DNA of 40,262 nt from Prevotella sp. UBA4268 (GCA_002395135.1 DGWC01000069.1:399-40660); one strand, 5' to 3'; counted from the stretch's first letter, positions 1 through 8,220 are shown. Translations and numbers: made by a program. The notes: generated by a model not told the origin, from the letters alone.

Positions 1-2
1 TG

Positions 3-911
3 AACCACGACGACGTGGGCGAACTGTTTGAGGAAAAACTGGGTACGGAGAAGGGAAACCACGATCCAACCTATCTTACCTATATGGCCCGACTGAGTTT
101 GCGCAATGAGTTCCTTACGGCTGATGCCGGTATGACAGGTGCTAATTTCGGTATTGCAGAGACCGGCGACATCGTGGTTTGTACCAACGAGGGTAACGCC
201 GACATGTCTACATCGTGCCCGAAACTCCATATCGCAGCCATCGGTCTTGAGAAAGTGATTCCCAACTACGACTGTCTGGCCGTGTTCCAGCGTATGCTTT
301 GCCGCGCAGGAACAGGACAGCCCACCACAACGTTCACCTCTCATTTCCGCAAGGCTCGCCCAACCGCCAAGAACATGCATATCATTCTGGTGGATAACGG
401 GCGCAGCGACTGGATTGCCAATCCTCAGCACTGGGAACTGCTGAAGTGTATCCGCTGCGGCAGTTGTATGAACACATGTCCTGTGTATCGCCGTTCTGGT
501 GGCTATTCCTATTCTTATTTCATCCCCGGACCGATTGGAATCAACCTCGGCATGCTGCGTGATACACAGAAGCATAGCGGAAACGTGAGCGCTTGTACGC
601 TCTGTCTGAGTTGCCAGACCCTGTGCCCTGTGAAAGTAAACCTGGGCGATCAGATTTATCAGTGGCGCCAGCAACTCGACGACTTCGGAACGGCCAATCC
701 GCAGAAGAAGATGATGTGCAAGGGCATGGGAGTGCTCTTTGGCAGCAGTGGTGTGTATAACACAGCCATGAAATTTGCTCCGTTGGCCAACTGGGTTCCC
801 AGTGCTTTGATGCAGAGCGGTATGAATCCTTGGGCAGAGAGCGGCCATAAGATGATGACGTTCCCGAAGAACTCGTTCCAGGAATTGTGGAAGAAAGGAA
901 AGGTAAAGTAA
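3..911 (+). CDS. lutB: LutB-like lactate utilization iron-sulfur protein (5' partial)
   Basis: The frame is open from the left edge, so the real start lies outside the window; the GTG at 15 is internal (N-H-D-D-V-G-E-L precedes and continues it). LutB is the Fe-S subunit of the LutABC complex that oxidises L-lactate to pyruvate. The visible part carries the end of a LUD-type domain and then two cysteine clusters, CIRCGSCMNTCP and CTLCLSCQTLCP, each with the C-x2-C-x2-C-x3-C spacing of a 4Fe-4S site. A tail with several Met, Trp and Gly residues follows. A lutC-like gene starts 13 bp downstream, which supports the assignment. A lutA gene would be expected upstream, outside the window. Confidence 0.9.
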   Translation, partial: NHDDVGELFEEKLGTEKGNHDPTYLTYMARLSLRNEFLTADAGMTGANFGIAETGDIVVCTNEGNADMSTSCPKLHIAAIGLEKVIPNYDCLAVFQRMLCRAGTGQPTTTFTSHFRKARPTAKNMHIILVDNGRSDWIANPQHWELLKCIRCGSCMNTCPVYRRSGGYSYSYFIPGPIGINLGMLRDTQKHSGNVSACTLCLSCQTLCPVKVNLGDQIYQWRQQLDDFGTANPQKKMMCKGMGVLFGSSGVYNTAMKFAPLANWVPSALMQSGMNPWAESGHKMMTFPKNSFQELWKKGKVK

Positions 912-924
912 AAAAGGAAAGACT

Positions 925-1509
925 ATGAGTACAAAAGAAGAGATTCTGTCTAAGTACAGAAAAAACATACAACAGCGATTTGATATGCCCGATCTTACTG
1001 ATATCAAGGGCATTAAGTATCCCGATCCGCTTGCACAGTTCATTTCCATGACGCAGTCAGTAGGTGGAAAGGTGGTGGAACTGAAGCCGGGTGAGGATGT
1101 AAACGAACTGATCAAGTCTTTATATCCCGAAGCAAAGGAGATTGCAAGCAATCTGCCCGAAATCAATATTGCCACACGCAACCCCGATACCATCGGTTCG
1201 CCCCAGGCATTAAACGGTACCGATGTGGGTGTCATCAAAGGAATGTTTGGCGTGGCAGAGAATGCCTGTGTGTGGATTCCACAGCAGATGGAGGAGAAAG
1301 CCGTGTGCTTTATCTCTGAGAATCTGGTTATTCTGCTGAAGAAGAGCGAGATTGTGAACAATATGCATGAGGCTTACAAGCGCATAGAGTTCAACGATTA
1401 TGGCTATGGCACATTCATCAGCGGTCCGTCGAAGACGGCCGACATCGCTCAGGTGTTAGTGATGGGTGCGCAGGCAGCCCGTTCGGCCACAGTGATACTG
1501 ATTCCGTAG
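925..1509 (+). CDS. lutC: LutC-like LUD domain protein
   Basis: This 194-aa protein starts 13 bp after lutB and is almost certainly co-transcribed with it. LUD-domain (LutC/YkgG) proteins are the third component of the LutABC lactate oxidation complex in the cytoplasm. Visible features are the family-like stretches VGVIKGMFGVAENACVWIP in the middle and, near the C-terminus, GYGTFISGPSKTADIAQVL, which matches the conserved SGPSxTADIE region of LUD proteins. No cysteine cluster is present, as expected for LutC. The length is slightly short for the family. The ATG at 925 follows an A/G-rich stretch (aaaaaggaaagact). Confidence 0.85.
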   Translation: MSTKEEILSKYRKNIQQRFDMPDLTDIKGIKYPDPLAQFISMTQSVGGKVVELKPGEDVNELIKSLYPEAKEIASNLPEINIATRNPDTIGSPQALNGTDVGVIKGMFGVAENACVWIPQQMEEKAVCFISENLVILLKKSEIVNNMHEAYKRIEFNDYGYGTFISGPSKTADIAQVLVMGAQAARSATVILIP

Positions 1510-1559
1510 CGTGTTCTTGCATAGCGAAACATACCACTAAGTATGACGGAACATCCGTT

Positions 1560-2636
1560 TCAGAAACGATTAAGGAGGCTGGCTATCATGTCAGCCTCTT
1601 CGTTTTTCATGGCTTGGTTGCAGGGCAGACTGAGTTCTTCGGCATGAATGCGTTCTGTTATGGGGAGTGAACGGCTGTTCCATTCGCGATAACAGGCCTG
1701 CTTGTGGGGCGGCACGGGATAGTGAATCATCGTTTCCACGTCATGCTCAAGCAGATATTGCTTCAGTTCATCGCGGCGCGGAGTGAGGATGGGGAAGACG
1801 TGATACACATTGTCTCGGTCGCATTGGGGTATCACAATGTCCTGGTGCCTGATCTTTTCCAGATAGATGGAGGCTATTTCCTTGCGACGCTGATTGGCCT
1901 CATTTAAATGGCGAAGTTTCTCGTCGAGAATGGCGGCCTGTATCTCGTCGATACGGGAGTTGCGGCCTATTTGCTCGAATATATAGTGGCTTTTTCCTCC
2001 GTAGTTGGCAATGGAGCGAATGGCCTCTGCCAGTTCTTCCTGGTCGGTTGTCACTGCCCCCGCGTCGCCAAAAGCACCCAGATTCTTGGTAGGATAGAAA
2101 CTATGGGCTGCTGCATGGCCAAGCGAGCCGGTATGTCTGTGCCCAAACAGACAGCCATGTGCCTGTGCATTGTCTTCTATCAGAATCAAGGAATGCCGAC
2201 GGCAAATATCACCAATCTTTTCTGTGTATGCGCAACGGCCGTACAGGTGAACAATCATGAGGGCGCGTGTCCTGCCGGTAACGGCCTGCTCAATCAATGT
2301 ATCGTCTATCTGGAGTGTGCTGATGTCAGGTTCTACCAACACGGGTGTCAGTCGGTTTTCTGTTATCGACAGGATAGAAGCGATGTATGTATTGGCTGGA
2401 ACAATCACTTCGTCGCCGTCGTGTAACATGCCTAATTCCTTGTAGGCGCGCAGAATAAGTGTCAGTGCATCCAGTCCGTTGCCTACGCCGATGCAATGCT
2501 TGGTTCCGATGTATTCAGCATAATGGTGCTCGAAACGACGGGTGGCCTCTCCTCGAAGATACCAACCGCTTTCCATCACCTTGTCGGCAGCATGCACATA
2601 GCGTGCGTTGATTGATTGCAGATCCAGATATTTCAT
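1560..2636 (-). CDS. fdtB: DegT/DnrJ/EryC1/StrS-family sugar aminotransferase (FdtB/QdtB-like)
   Basis: This 358-aa PLP-dependent sugar aminotransferase would add an amino group at C3 of a dTDP-3-keto-6-deoxyhexose. Family marks are the N-terminal LDLQSINARY and SGWYLRGEATRRFE, the G-VGNGLDAL cofactor loop, and the PLP lysine context SFYPTKNLGAFGDAGA. The cluster has rmlB and a WxcM-type 3,4-ketoisomerase, so FdtB/QdtB chemistry fits better than the PseC or ArnB branches. The start at 2636 gives an ATGA overlap with the upstream acyltransferase stop; an in-frame ATG at 2645 is possible but less likely. It is the last gene of the minus-strand run. Whether the product is Fuc3N or Qui3N cannot be read from the sequence. 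Confidence 0.85.
   Translation of the reverse strand: MKYLDLQSINARYVHAADKVMESGWYLRGEATRRFEHHYAEYIGTKHCIGVGNGLDALTLILRAYKELGMLHDGDEVIVPANTYIASILSITENRLTPVLVEPDISTLQIDDTLIEQAVTGRTRALMIVHLYGRCAYTEKIGDICRRHSLILIEDNAQAHGCLFGHRHTGSLGHAAAHSFYPTKNLGAFGDAGAVTTDQEELAEAIRSIANYGGKSHYIFEQIGRNSRIDEIQAAILDEKLRHLNEANQRRKEIASIYLEKIRHQDIVIPQCDRDNVYHVFPILTPRRDELKQYLLEHDVETMIHYPVPPHKQACYREWNSRSLPITERIHAEELSLPCNQAMKNEEADMIASLLNRF
1575..1607 (+). terminator. Possible terminator of the lut operon, inside the convergent gene's 3' end
   Basis: GAGGCTG (1575-1581) and CAGCCTC (1592-1598) form a 7-bp stem with a 10-nt loop, followed by TTCGTTTTT on the plus strand. It lies 65 bp after lutC but inside the last codons of the convergent aminotransferase gene, so it could be coincidental coding sequence. 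Confidence 0.4.
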
Positions 2637-3574
2637 AGTTCCCATTCGTAAGTGTCATAACAGACGGCCCTGCCTCCGAATCCCTCTTTCTGGTGGATGA
2701 GATTCTCGTTTAATACCGTGCCGTGCGCTTCGGTGGATTTCCCGAAGTCAAAATATGTTTGTTCCATCTTCTCTTGATGGAGAATCTCGTGCATGATGAG
2801 GTCTATTGCCCCTAACTCTTTGCCTAAATCATTTGCGGCAATGTATTGGGAATGAACCACTTGCTTCGTGTGGTAAAGCAGTATTCCACCAATCATTTCT
2901 CCATGAAGGAAAGCACCTGTCAGGCGAATGTTGTTGGGGAAGCGCGACTGAAGTAAGCGTATCTCATGCAGGGTGTGTACTGGTTTAACCTGATACTTGT
3001 TGGTCAGGTTGTTCGATAAGATGTTCCAAAATGCGCCAAGATCGTCGCTTTGATGAACGGTTACCTCGTTCTTCCTCGCCTTGTTGGCGCAACGCGTCCT
3101 AAGTGTGGACCATTTCATTGGCCTTCCTGCCATGATGGTGGTGGAAATCTCCTTGGCAGTCAGTTTGGCATTACATGCATGAAAGATGGCATAAATATCT
3201 TCTTCGGCTGGCAGGTTGTGGTAAATCCATGGGGTAGGGCGGTATACCATGTGCTGAAAACCGTGTTGGCGATAATAGTTGTTTATCTGCCTGAACAGCG
3301 AAATAATGTTTTCTGCTGTTGCCCTTTCGTCCATGATCAGTCCTCCGTATGTGAGTCCTTGGTGCGAAAAGATGGTTTCGCCCTTTTCGTTTGCAGGAAG
3401 AATGGCATACAGATGGTCCTTGAAATAGCACATCAGCGAATGGTCGGTGAAACGATCTTGATGATAGTCCATGTAATTGCGGTCGAAAAGGAACGTGCCG
3501 TTCTTCGACTTCGCCACGAAAGAGTTCCATGCTTCCTCGTGGCATGAGGCATCATATCGTTCAATACTATACAT
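2633..3574 (-). CDS. GNAT/FemAB-like acyltransferase
   Basis: This 313-aa protein resembles the FemAB-like (Acetyltransf_6) group of GNAT-fold proteins found in Bacteroidetes glycan clusters. Visible signs are the early FLFDRNYMDYHQDRF and FSHQGLTYGGLI segments, a basic middle part (LRTRCANKARKN), and a late GNAT-like core with GAFLHGEMIGGILLYH and YFDFGKSTE. It sits between the ketoisomerase and aminotransferase genes, overlapping both by a few bases. It therefore may N-acylate the 3-amino sugar or add an aminoacyl decoration to the glycan. The acyl donor is unknown. The usual FdtC/QdtC hexapeptide-repeat acetyltransferase is absent from this run. Confidence 0.65.
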   Translation of the reverse strand: MYSIERYDASCHEEAWNSFVAKSKNGTFLFDRNYMDYHQDRFTDHSLMCYFKDHLYAILPANEKGETIFSHQGLTYGGLIMDERATAENIISLFRQINNYYRQHGFQHMVYRPTPWIYHNLPAEEDIYAIFHACNAKLTAKEISTTIMAGRPMKWSTLRTRCANKARKNEVTVHQSDDLGAFWNILSNNLTNKYQVKPVHTLHEIRLLQSRFPNNIRLTGAFLHGEMIGGILLYHTKQVVHSQYIAANDLGKELGAIDLIMHEILHQEKMEQTYFDFGKSTEAHGTVLNENLIHQKEGFGGRAVCYDTYEWEL

Positions 3575-3980
3575 CTGCTTTGTATTTCAGGAAATCTTCA
3601 TAATCGTAGATATAGTCGTCTTCGTCGAATAATTCAGAAGCCAGCACCAGACAAACGGCTCCGCTGGAGAAGTCATCGAGTGTGCGCCAGATGCCTGTGT
3701 CAATCAAAAGACCTTGCCAAGGATGGTTCAACAGGTAGGTCTCTTGTGTTTGCCCGTCGTCGAGTGTGACATGGAAGGAGCCGCTCAGTGCGACAACCAG
3801 TTGCTTCAGACGTTTGTGGGCATGCCCTCCGCGGCTTTCTCCGCCAGGCACATCATACACCCAGTAGGCGCGTTTGATGTCGAATGGCACGTCTTTTACC
3901 TGCTCTGCCACGGTCAGGTTTCCGCGTGGATCGCATATTTTCGGCAGGTTGATTATTTCACCTAACTTGTTAATTCTCAT
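3567..3980 (-). CDS. fdtA: WxcM/FdtA-type dTDP-4-keto-6-deoxyglucose 3,4-ketoisomerase
   Basis: This 137-aa cupin protein would convert dTDP-4-keto-6-deoxyglucose, the RmlB product, to the 3-keto isomer used by the downstream aminotransferase. The marks of this family are present: DPRGNL near the N-terminus, the RAYWVYDVPGGESRGGHAHK core, LSGSFHVTLDDG and the WRTLDDFSSGAVCLVLAS end. The HAH histidines are the presumed catalytic residues. FdtA (galacto) and QdtA (gluco) isomerases are very close, so the stereochemical outcome is not assigned. It overlaps the upstream small gene by 11 bp and the downstream acyltransferase by 8 bp. Confidence 0.85.
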   Translation of the reverse strand: MRINKLGEIINLPKICDPRGNLTVAEQVKDVPFDIKRAYWVYDVPGGESRGGHAHKRLKQLVVALSGSFHVTLDDGQTQETYLLNHPWQGLLIDTGIWRTLDDFSSGAVCLVLASELFDEDDYIYDYEDFLKYKADV

Positions 3981-4290
3981 GATTATGGTTGTCTTCGCTT
4001 GATTTCGACTTCATCATCTGCCATTCTGGAGTCACTGCCAGACGGCGCAAATGGCTGTCTATTTGTTGCATCATATCTTCGGGCGAGAGGTTATACTCAC
4101 ATGCTAACTCGTTGAGCGATTGCTGCTCGTGTCCAAGAACGCCGAAATAATGGAGTACGGCCTCTTCTTCGTCAGGCGGTAACAGGTGAAAAAGATGCTC
4201 CATATAATGTTCCATTTGATGGGATATGGCTTCCGGCTCATAGTGCATCTTTACCAGGAATGCTTGCAGTTCTTTGGTCAATCTGTCCAT
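3970..4290 (-). CDS. Small protein with a sigma-70 region 4-like helix-turn-helix
   Basis: This 106-aa protein starts in a TAATG overlap with the rmlB stop, which fixes the start at 4290; the longer in-frame ORF upstream runs backwards into rmlB. Residues 37-86 read like sigma-70 region 4: LPPDEEEAVLHYFGVLG, then SLNELACEYNLSPEDMMQQI, then DSHLRRL. This parallels LPxRE-x-VL-x-x-FG, the recognition helix turn, and Q-I-E-x-x-A-L-R-x-L in RpoD. There is no region 2, so it is not a complete sigma factor. The N-terminal 36 residues look helical, and the tail is hydrophilic (SSEDNHNHEN). It may be an operon-embedded regulator or a derived structural HTH protein. Confidence 0.65.
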   Translation of the reverse strand: MDRLTKELQAFLVKMHYEPEAISHQMEHYMEHLFHLLPPDEEEAVLHYFGVLGHEQQSLNELACEYNLSPEDMMQQIDSHLRRLAVTPEWQMMKSKSSEDNHNHEN

Positions 4291-5429
4291 TAGCGATGTG
4301 CATACATGTTTTCGTAATAACTCTGATAGTCGCCACTGGTGACATTGTCCAGCCAATCCTGATTGTCGAGATACCACCTTACGGTCTTTTCAATGCCTTC
4401 TTCGAATTGCAGCGAAGGCTCCCAACCTAACTCCTTCTGCAACTTAGAGGAGTCTATCGCATAGCGGAGGTCATGGCCGGCACGGTCGGTTACGAAGGTA
4501 ATAAGACCCAGGTCTTCTCCTTCACTGCGTCCTAACAGGCGGTCGACGGTATTGATCAGCACCTTGATGAGGTCTATGTTCTTCCACTCGTTGAATCCGC
4601 CGATGTTATATGTCTCGGCCACCTTGCCTTTATGGAAGATCAAATCGATGGCACGTGCATGGTCTTCCACGAAGAGCCAGTCGCGCACATTCTCACCTTT
4701 GCCGTATACTGGAAGCGGCTTGCGATGCCTGATATTGTTGATAAACAGCGGAATGAGTTTCTCTGGGAACTGATAGGGACCGTAGTTGTTAGAGCAGTTT
4801 GTCACGACAACAGGCATGCCGTAGGTGTCGTGATAGGCGCGCACGAAATGGTCGCTCGATGCCTTGGCGGCACTGTAGGGCGAGTGCGGGTTGTATTTTG
4901 TCGTCTCCACGAAGAACTTATCGCCGTAGGCGAGATGGTGCTCTGCTGATGACGCAGTAGTGGAGAACGGCGGTTCTATGCCTTGGGGGTGTGTCAGTTC
5001 CAACGCGCCGTACACCTCGTCGGTGGAAATGTGGTAGAAACGCTTGCCCTCATACTTCTCAGGAAGGCTCTCCCAGTAGAGTTTGGCAGCCTGCAGCAGC
5101 GAGAGCGTACCCATCACATTGGTCTTCGCAAAGGTAAACGGATCCTTGATGGAACGGTCCACATGGCTCTCGGCGGCCAGGTGGATGATGCCGTCCACCT
5201 TCTTTTCCTGCATCAGACGATAGAATGCATCGAAGTCGCAGATGTCCATTTTCACGAACTCATAGTTAGGACGGTCTTCTATGTCTTTCAGGTTGGCCAG
5301 ATTGCCGGCATACGTCAGTTTGTCAAGGTTGATGATGTGATACTCGGGATATTTGTTCACAAACAGGCGAACCACATGGCTGCCTATGAATCCGGCTCCG
5401 CCGGTGATGACGATGGTTTTCATATTCAT
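4290..5429 (-). CDS. rfbB: dTDP-glucose 4,6-dehydratase
   Basis: RmlB/RfbB converts dTDP-glucose to dTDP-4-keto-6-deoxyglucose in the cytoplasm, the entry step for the 3-amino sugar made by the genes downstream. The 379-aa protein has the NAD-binding TGGAGFIGSHVVR motif at the N-terminus, HLAAESHVDRSI, the STDEVYG segment and the catalytic Y-x3-K in SPYSAAKASSDH, followed by NCSNNYGPYQFPEKLIPL. All are RmlB signatures, and the length is normal for Bacteroidetes RmlB. The start is in a TAATG overlap with the upstream small gene (5429); a second ATG lies two codons later. No rmlA is present in the window. Confidence 0.95.
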   Translation of the reverse strand: MNMKTIVITGGAGFIGSHVVRLFVNKYPEYHIINLDKLTYAGNLANLKDIEDRPNYEFVKMDICDFDAFYRLMQEKKVDGIIHLAAESHVDRSIKDPFTFAKTNVMGTLSLLQAAKLYWESLPEKYEGKRFYHISTDEVYGALELTHPQGIEPPFSTTASSAEHHLAYGDKFFVETTKYNPHSPYSAAKASSDHFVRAYHDTYGMPVVVTNCSNNYGPYQFPEKLIPLFINNIRHRKPLPVYGKGENVRDWLFVEDHARAIDLIFHKGKVAETYNIGGFNEWKNIDLIKVLINTVDRLLGRSEGEDLGLITFVTDRAGHDLRYAIDSSKLQKELGWEPSLQFEEGIEKTVRWYLDNQDWLDNVTSGDYQSYYENMYAHR

Positions 5430-5632
5430 TAATTAGTCTTTTTTCCGAACTTTTTCTCATATACCCATTTTAAGGCATTAAACACAAGGCTCACGCAGAT
5501 GGAAAAGAAGATCATTCCTATCCAGTCAATCTCTCTTCCTGTCATCCAGTCGAGGAGCGCATAGCAAAAGTAGAATCCTATTGCCCATAGGCAAACTCTT
5601 GTCAAAAATGTCAGTGGCTTCATTGTTTTCAA
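5429..5632 (-). CDS. Small two-helix membrane protein
   Basis: This 67-aa protein is not recognised. It has two predicted membrane helices, roughly residues 8-27 (LTRVCLWAIGFYFCYALL) and 37-55 (WIGMIFFSICVSLVFNALKW), joined by the polar turn DWMTGREID, with a basic C-terminus (YEKKFGKKTN). It starts 15 bp after yfcE and ends in a 1-nt overlap with rmlB, so it belongs to the same transcript. Translational coupling to rmlB looks likely. Its role could be anything from an accessory to glycan export to an unrelated passenger. Confidence 0.7.
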   Translation of the reverse strand: MKTMKPLTFLTRVCLWAIGFYFCYALLDWMTGREIDWIGMIFFSICVSLVFNALKWVYEKKFGKKTN

Positions 5633-5647
5633 AGTCGGGGTTTTATG

Positions 5648-6139
5648 TTATCTTCCTAATGTAATAACTTCACAATCGGTGAATTTATTGCCTTCCACGG
5701 TCAGTCTTATCAGTGTTCTTTCCTTGTGCCACCCTTGCAGGCCGGCTGCACCGGGGTTGATGTGGAGCAAGTTGAGCGTTTTGTCGTATTTCACTTTCAG
5801 AATATGTGAGTGTCCGCTGATGAACAGTTGAGGCGGATTGGCATAAATCTGTCCGCGAATGCTTGGGTCGTAGTTGCCGGGATAGCCTCCGATGTGCTTC
5901 ATGAGCACTTCTGTATCCTCGCATTTCCAGCGTAATGTTTCACTGAACATACGTCTCAGGTCGCCACCGTCGCAGTTTCCGTAGACGGCTCTCAGCGGCC
6001 GGAACTCTGCCAGTCGCTGTGCAACTTCAAGTGAACCGATGTCGCCGGCATGCCAGATTTCGTCGCATGGTTCGAAATAGTGCAGGTATCGGTCGTCCCA
6101 ATACGCGTGAGTGTCGCTGATGATTCCTATTCTTTTCAT
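5648..6139 (-). CDS. yfcE: YfcE/MJ0936-family metallophosphoesterase
   Basis: This 163-aa cytoplasmic phosphodiesterase-type protein has the full set of two-metal calcineurin-like motifs: SDTH at residues 8-11, HAGDIGS near 30, GNCDG near 54 and GHSH near 109, followed by the product-side HINPGAAG. YfcE-like enzymes hydrolyse model phosphodiesters, but their natural substrate is mostly unknown. The length is normal. It lies 15 bp after the cytidylate-kinase-like gene and 15 bp before the small membrane protein, inside the nine-gene minus-strand run. Confidence 0.9.
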   Translation of the reverse strand: MKRIGIISDTHAYWDDRYLHYFEPCDEIWHAGDIGSLEVAQRLAEFRPLRAVYGNCDGGDLRRMFSETLRWKCEDTEVLMKHIGGYPGNYDPSIRGQIYANPPQLFISGHSHILKVKYDKTLNLLHINPGAAGLQGWHKERTLIRLTVEGNKFTDCEVITLGR

Positions 6140-6154
6140 GATAGATGTGTCTTG

Positions 6155-6787
6155 TCAGGGCTGTTGTTGTGCATCAGGAAACCGGCTGAGGATGAAACTC
6201 TTTATAAACTGCTCTGTTTTCTCTATTCCCAGTACCGAGGTGTTGACACAGAGGTCATAACTTTCGGCATGTCCCCATTTCTTGCCTGTGTAGTAGTTAT
6301 AATATGAAGCGCGGGCGCTTTCCCGGTTGCTCAGCATCTTTCTGGCTGCATCCTCGCTGCAATCTTGCCGCTGCATGATGGCCTTGATGCGGTCTTCCAT
6401 GTCTGCCGTGATGAAAATACTCACCATATTACTGTTGTCGCGGAGCACATAGTCGGCACATCTTCCCACAAACACGCACGATTCTTCTTCTGCGGCCTTG
6501 CTGATGGCTTCGCTTTGAAACAGGAAAAGGCTGTCTTGTGAAAAATGATTTCGATAGAGATTATCGGTCAGGACACTTCGCCCATGGTTCTGCAACAGCG
6601 ATTTGAAGAACCCTTTCCTCTCGTCATTCTGTTCAAAGAACTTCTCTGAGAACCCACTTTCCTTGGCGGCAAGGTTCAGAATCTCCTTGTCGTAGAGTTT
6701 GCAACGGAAGTCTTCAGCCAGCATTTTTGCAATCTTTCGGCCGCCACTGCCGAGTTGCCTACCGATACATATAACTATCTTTTCCAT
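6155..6787 (-). CDS. Cytidylate kinase-like family protein
   Basis: This 210-aa P-loop protein starts with MEKIVICIGRQLGSGGRKIA, whose GRQLGSGG is the glycine-rich loop of the AAA/cytidylate-kinase-like family common in Bacteroidetes and Firmicutes. It continues with FVGRCADYVLRD (the GRxAdxiL motif) and the helical FITADMEDRIKAIMQRQDCSEDAARKML, in which Arg residues would form the lid. KWGHAESYDLCVNTSVLGI matches the late part of the family. It is distinct from canonical Cmk, so the substrate is uncertain. It starts 37 bp after the MATE gene stop and probably shares its transcript. Confidence 0.85.
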   Translation of the reverse strand: MEKIVICIGRQLGSGGRKIAKMLAEDFRCKLYDKEILNLAAKESGFSEKFFEQNDERKGFFKSLLQNHGRSVLTDNLYRNHFSQDSLFLFQSEAISKAAEEESCVFVGRCADYVLRDNSNMVSIFITADMEDRIKAIMQRQDCSEDAARKMLSNRESARASYYNYYTGKKWGHAESYDLCVNTSVLGIEKTEQFIKSFILSRFPDAQQQP

Positions 6788-6824
6788 CTTCGTCTGATTA
6801 TTTGAATTAAGAAATGGTCTTTGT

Positions 6825-8201
6825 TTATTCTTCTTTGCGCGTGTTCTGCCAATTGCTGCTTTTCTTTATTTTCTTCATATACCAGATGAGCAAAGGTATT
6901 GTCATTGCAAACGAACCGAAATCGCTCATCGGCATAGAATACCATACACCGTCGAGCCCCCATAATAAAGGCAGCATGTAGGCGAGTGGCAGCAGCATGA
7001 TAAGTTGTCTCGACAGCGACAGGAATATAGATATTCTCACTTTGCCGATACATTGGAAGAAATTGGTAATTACGGCTTGGGAGCCAACCACAAAGAAAAC
7101 GAGCATGTTAATGCGGATTCCCTTTTCGGAAAGACTAAGCAGATGGGCATCAGTGGTGAAGATTCGGGCAATCTGCCTGGGGAAAAGCATTGACAACGAC
7201 CATCCTACAAGCAGGATGAGCGTGGCAGCACTGATGGCCAGCCACAGACATCTGAACATGCGGTCGTATTTCTCTGCACCATAATTGTATCCGACAATCG
7301 GTTGCATGCCTTGCGTGATTCCGATGACAAACATGAAGAATACCATGACCACGGAATTGGATATGGAATAGGCTCCAACAGCCATGTCGCCGCCATATTT
7401 CACGAATTGGTTGTTCATGAAGATGACGATGATGCACGACGTGACATTCATCAGAAACGGCGAAATGCCTATACTGATGATGTTGCGCACCAGATTTGCC
7501 TTCAAATTATAGATACCGCGCTTCAGGTGGAGCAACTCTTTCTTGTTGGAAAATATCCACATCTGCCAGCAAAGAGCCATTGTCTGAGACGTGATTGTGG
7601 CCATGGCGGCTCCGCGTATTCCCCATCTGAACCACCAGACAAATGCTATCACCAGCATAATATTCATGAAGACGGTGAACAGCACGGCATACATGGCATG
7701 GCGAGGCTTGCCTGCAGCACGGAGTACGGCATTCATTCCGAAATACATGTGAGTAATCATATTACCCGTCAGAATCACCTGCATGAACTCACGGGCATAA
7801 GGCAAAGTGACATCACTTGCTCCGAAAAAGCGCAGAATAGGGTCGAGGAACAGAAGGCAAACCATCATGAACAAGAAACCGATAATAAGGTTCAGCGTGA
7901 TGGTATTGCCCAGCAGATGCTCTGCGGTCTTATAGTCTTTTTGTCCAAGTTTTACGGAAATACACGTTGAGGCACCAACACCTACAGCAGCGCCAAATGC
8001 ACCGCTGAGGTTCATAAACGGAAAGGTGATGCCAAGGCCTGCGATAGCCTCGGGACCAACCACTTGTCCGATGAATGCGCGGTCAATGATATTATAGAGG
8101 CTGGAGGCAGACATCGCTACGATGGCAGGCGTTGCATATTGCGCCAGAAGTTTGCCTACAGGCTTCGTCCCCAACTCCAAGGCCGCTTTTTTGTTATCCA
8201 T
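6825..8201 (-). CDS. MATE family efflux transporter
   Basis: This 458-aa inner-membrane protein has about 12 hydrophobic segments, as in the NorM/DinF-type MATE family, which exports cationic compounds using a Na+ or H+ gradient. Diagnostic stretches are LGTKPVGKLLAQYATPAIVAMSASSLYNIIDRAFIGQ at the N-terminus (positions 10-46), ITFPFMNLSGAFGAAVGVGAST, and GITQGMQPIVGYNYGAEKYDR in the second half. The C-terminus is polar and basic. It is the first gene of the minus-strand run, with a -7 promoter box about 20 bp upstream. Substrate is not predictable. Confidence 0.93.
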   Translation of the reverse strand: MDNKKAALELGTKPVGKLLAQYATPAIVAMSASSLYNIIDRAFIGQVVGPEAIAGLGITFPFMNLSGAFGAAVGVGASTCISVKLGQKDYKTAEHLLGNTITLNLIIGFLFMMVCLLFLDPILRFFGASDVTLPYAREFMQVILTGNMITHMYFGMNAVLRAAGKPRHAMYAVLFTVFMNIMLVIAFVWWFRWGIRGAAMATITSQTMALCWQMWIFSNKKELLHLKRGIYNLKANLVRNIISIGISPFLMNVTSCIIVIFMNNQFVKYGGDMAVGAYSISNSVVMVFFMFVIGITQGMQPIVGYNYGAEKYDRMFRCLWLAISAATLILLVGWSLSMLFPRQIARIFTTDAHLLSLSEKGIRINMLVFFVVGSQAVITNFFQCIGKVRISIFLSLSRQLIMLLPLAYMLPLLWGLDGVWYSMPMSDFGSFAMTIPLLIWYMKKIKKSSNWQNTRKEE

Positions 8202-8220
8202 ATTTGTTCTTTTGTTTTTG

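Noticed and set aside
1560..2645. Start of the aminotransferase at 2645
   Set aside because: The ATG at 2636 forms an ATGA overlap with the upstream stop and fits the MKYLDLQ-type family N-terminus better.
7302..7970. Plus-strand ORF (222 codons) over the MATE gene
   Set aside because: It is very rich in His and Gln, mirroring the membrane-helix codons of the real gene on the other strand.
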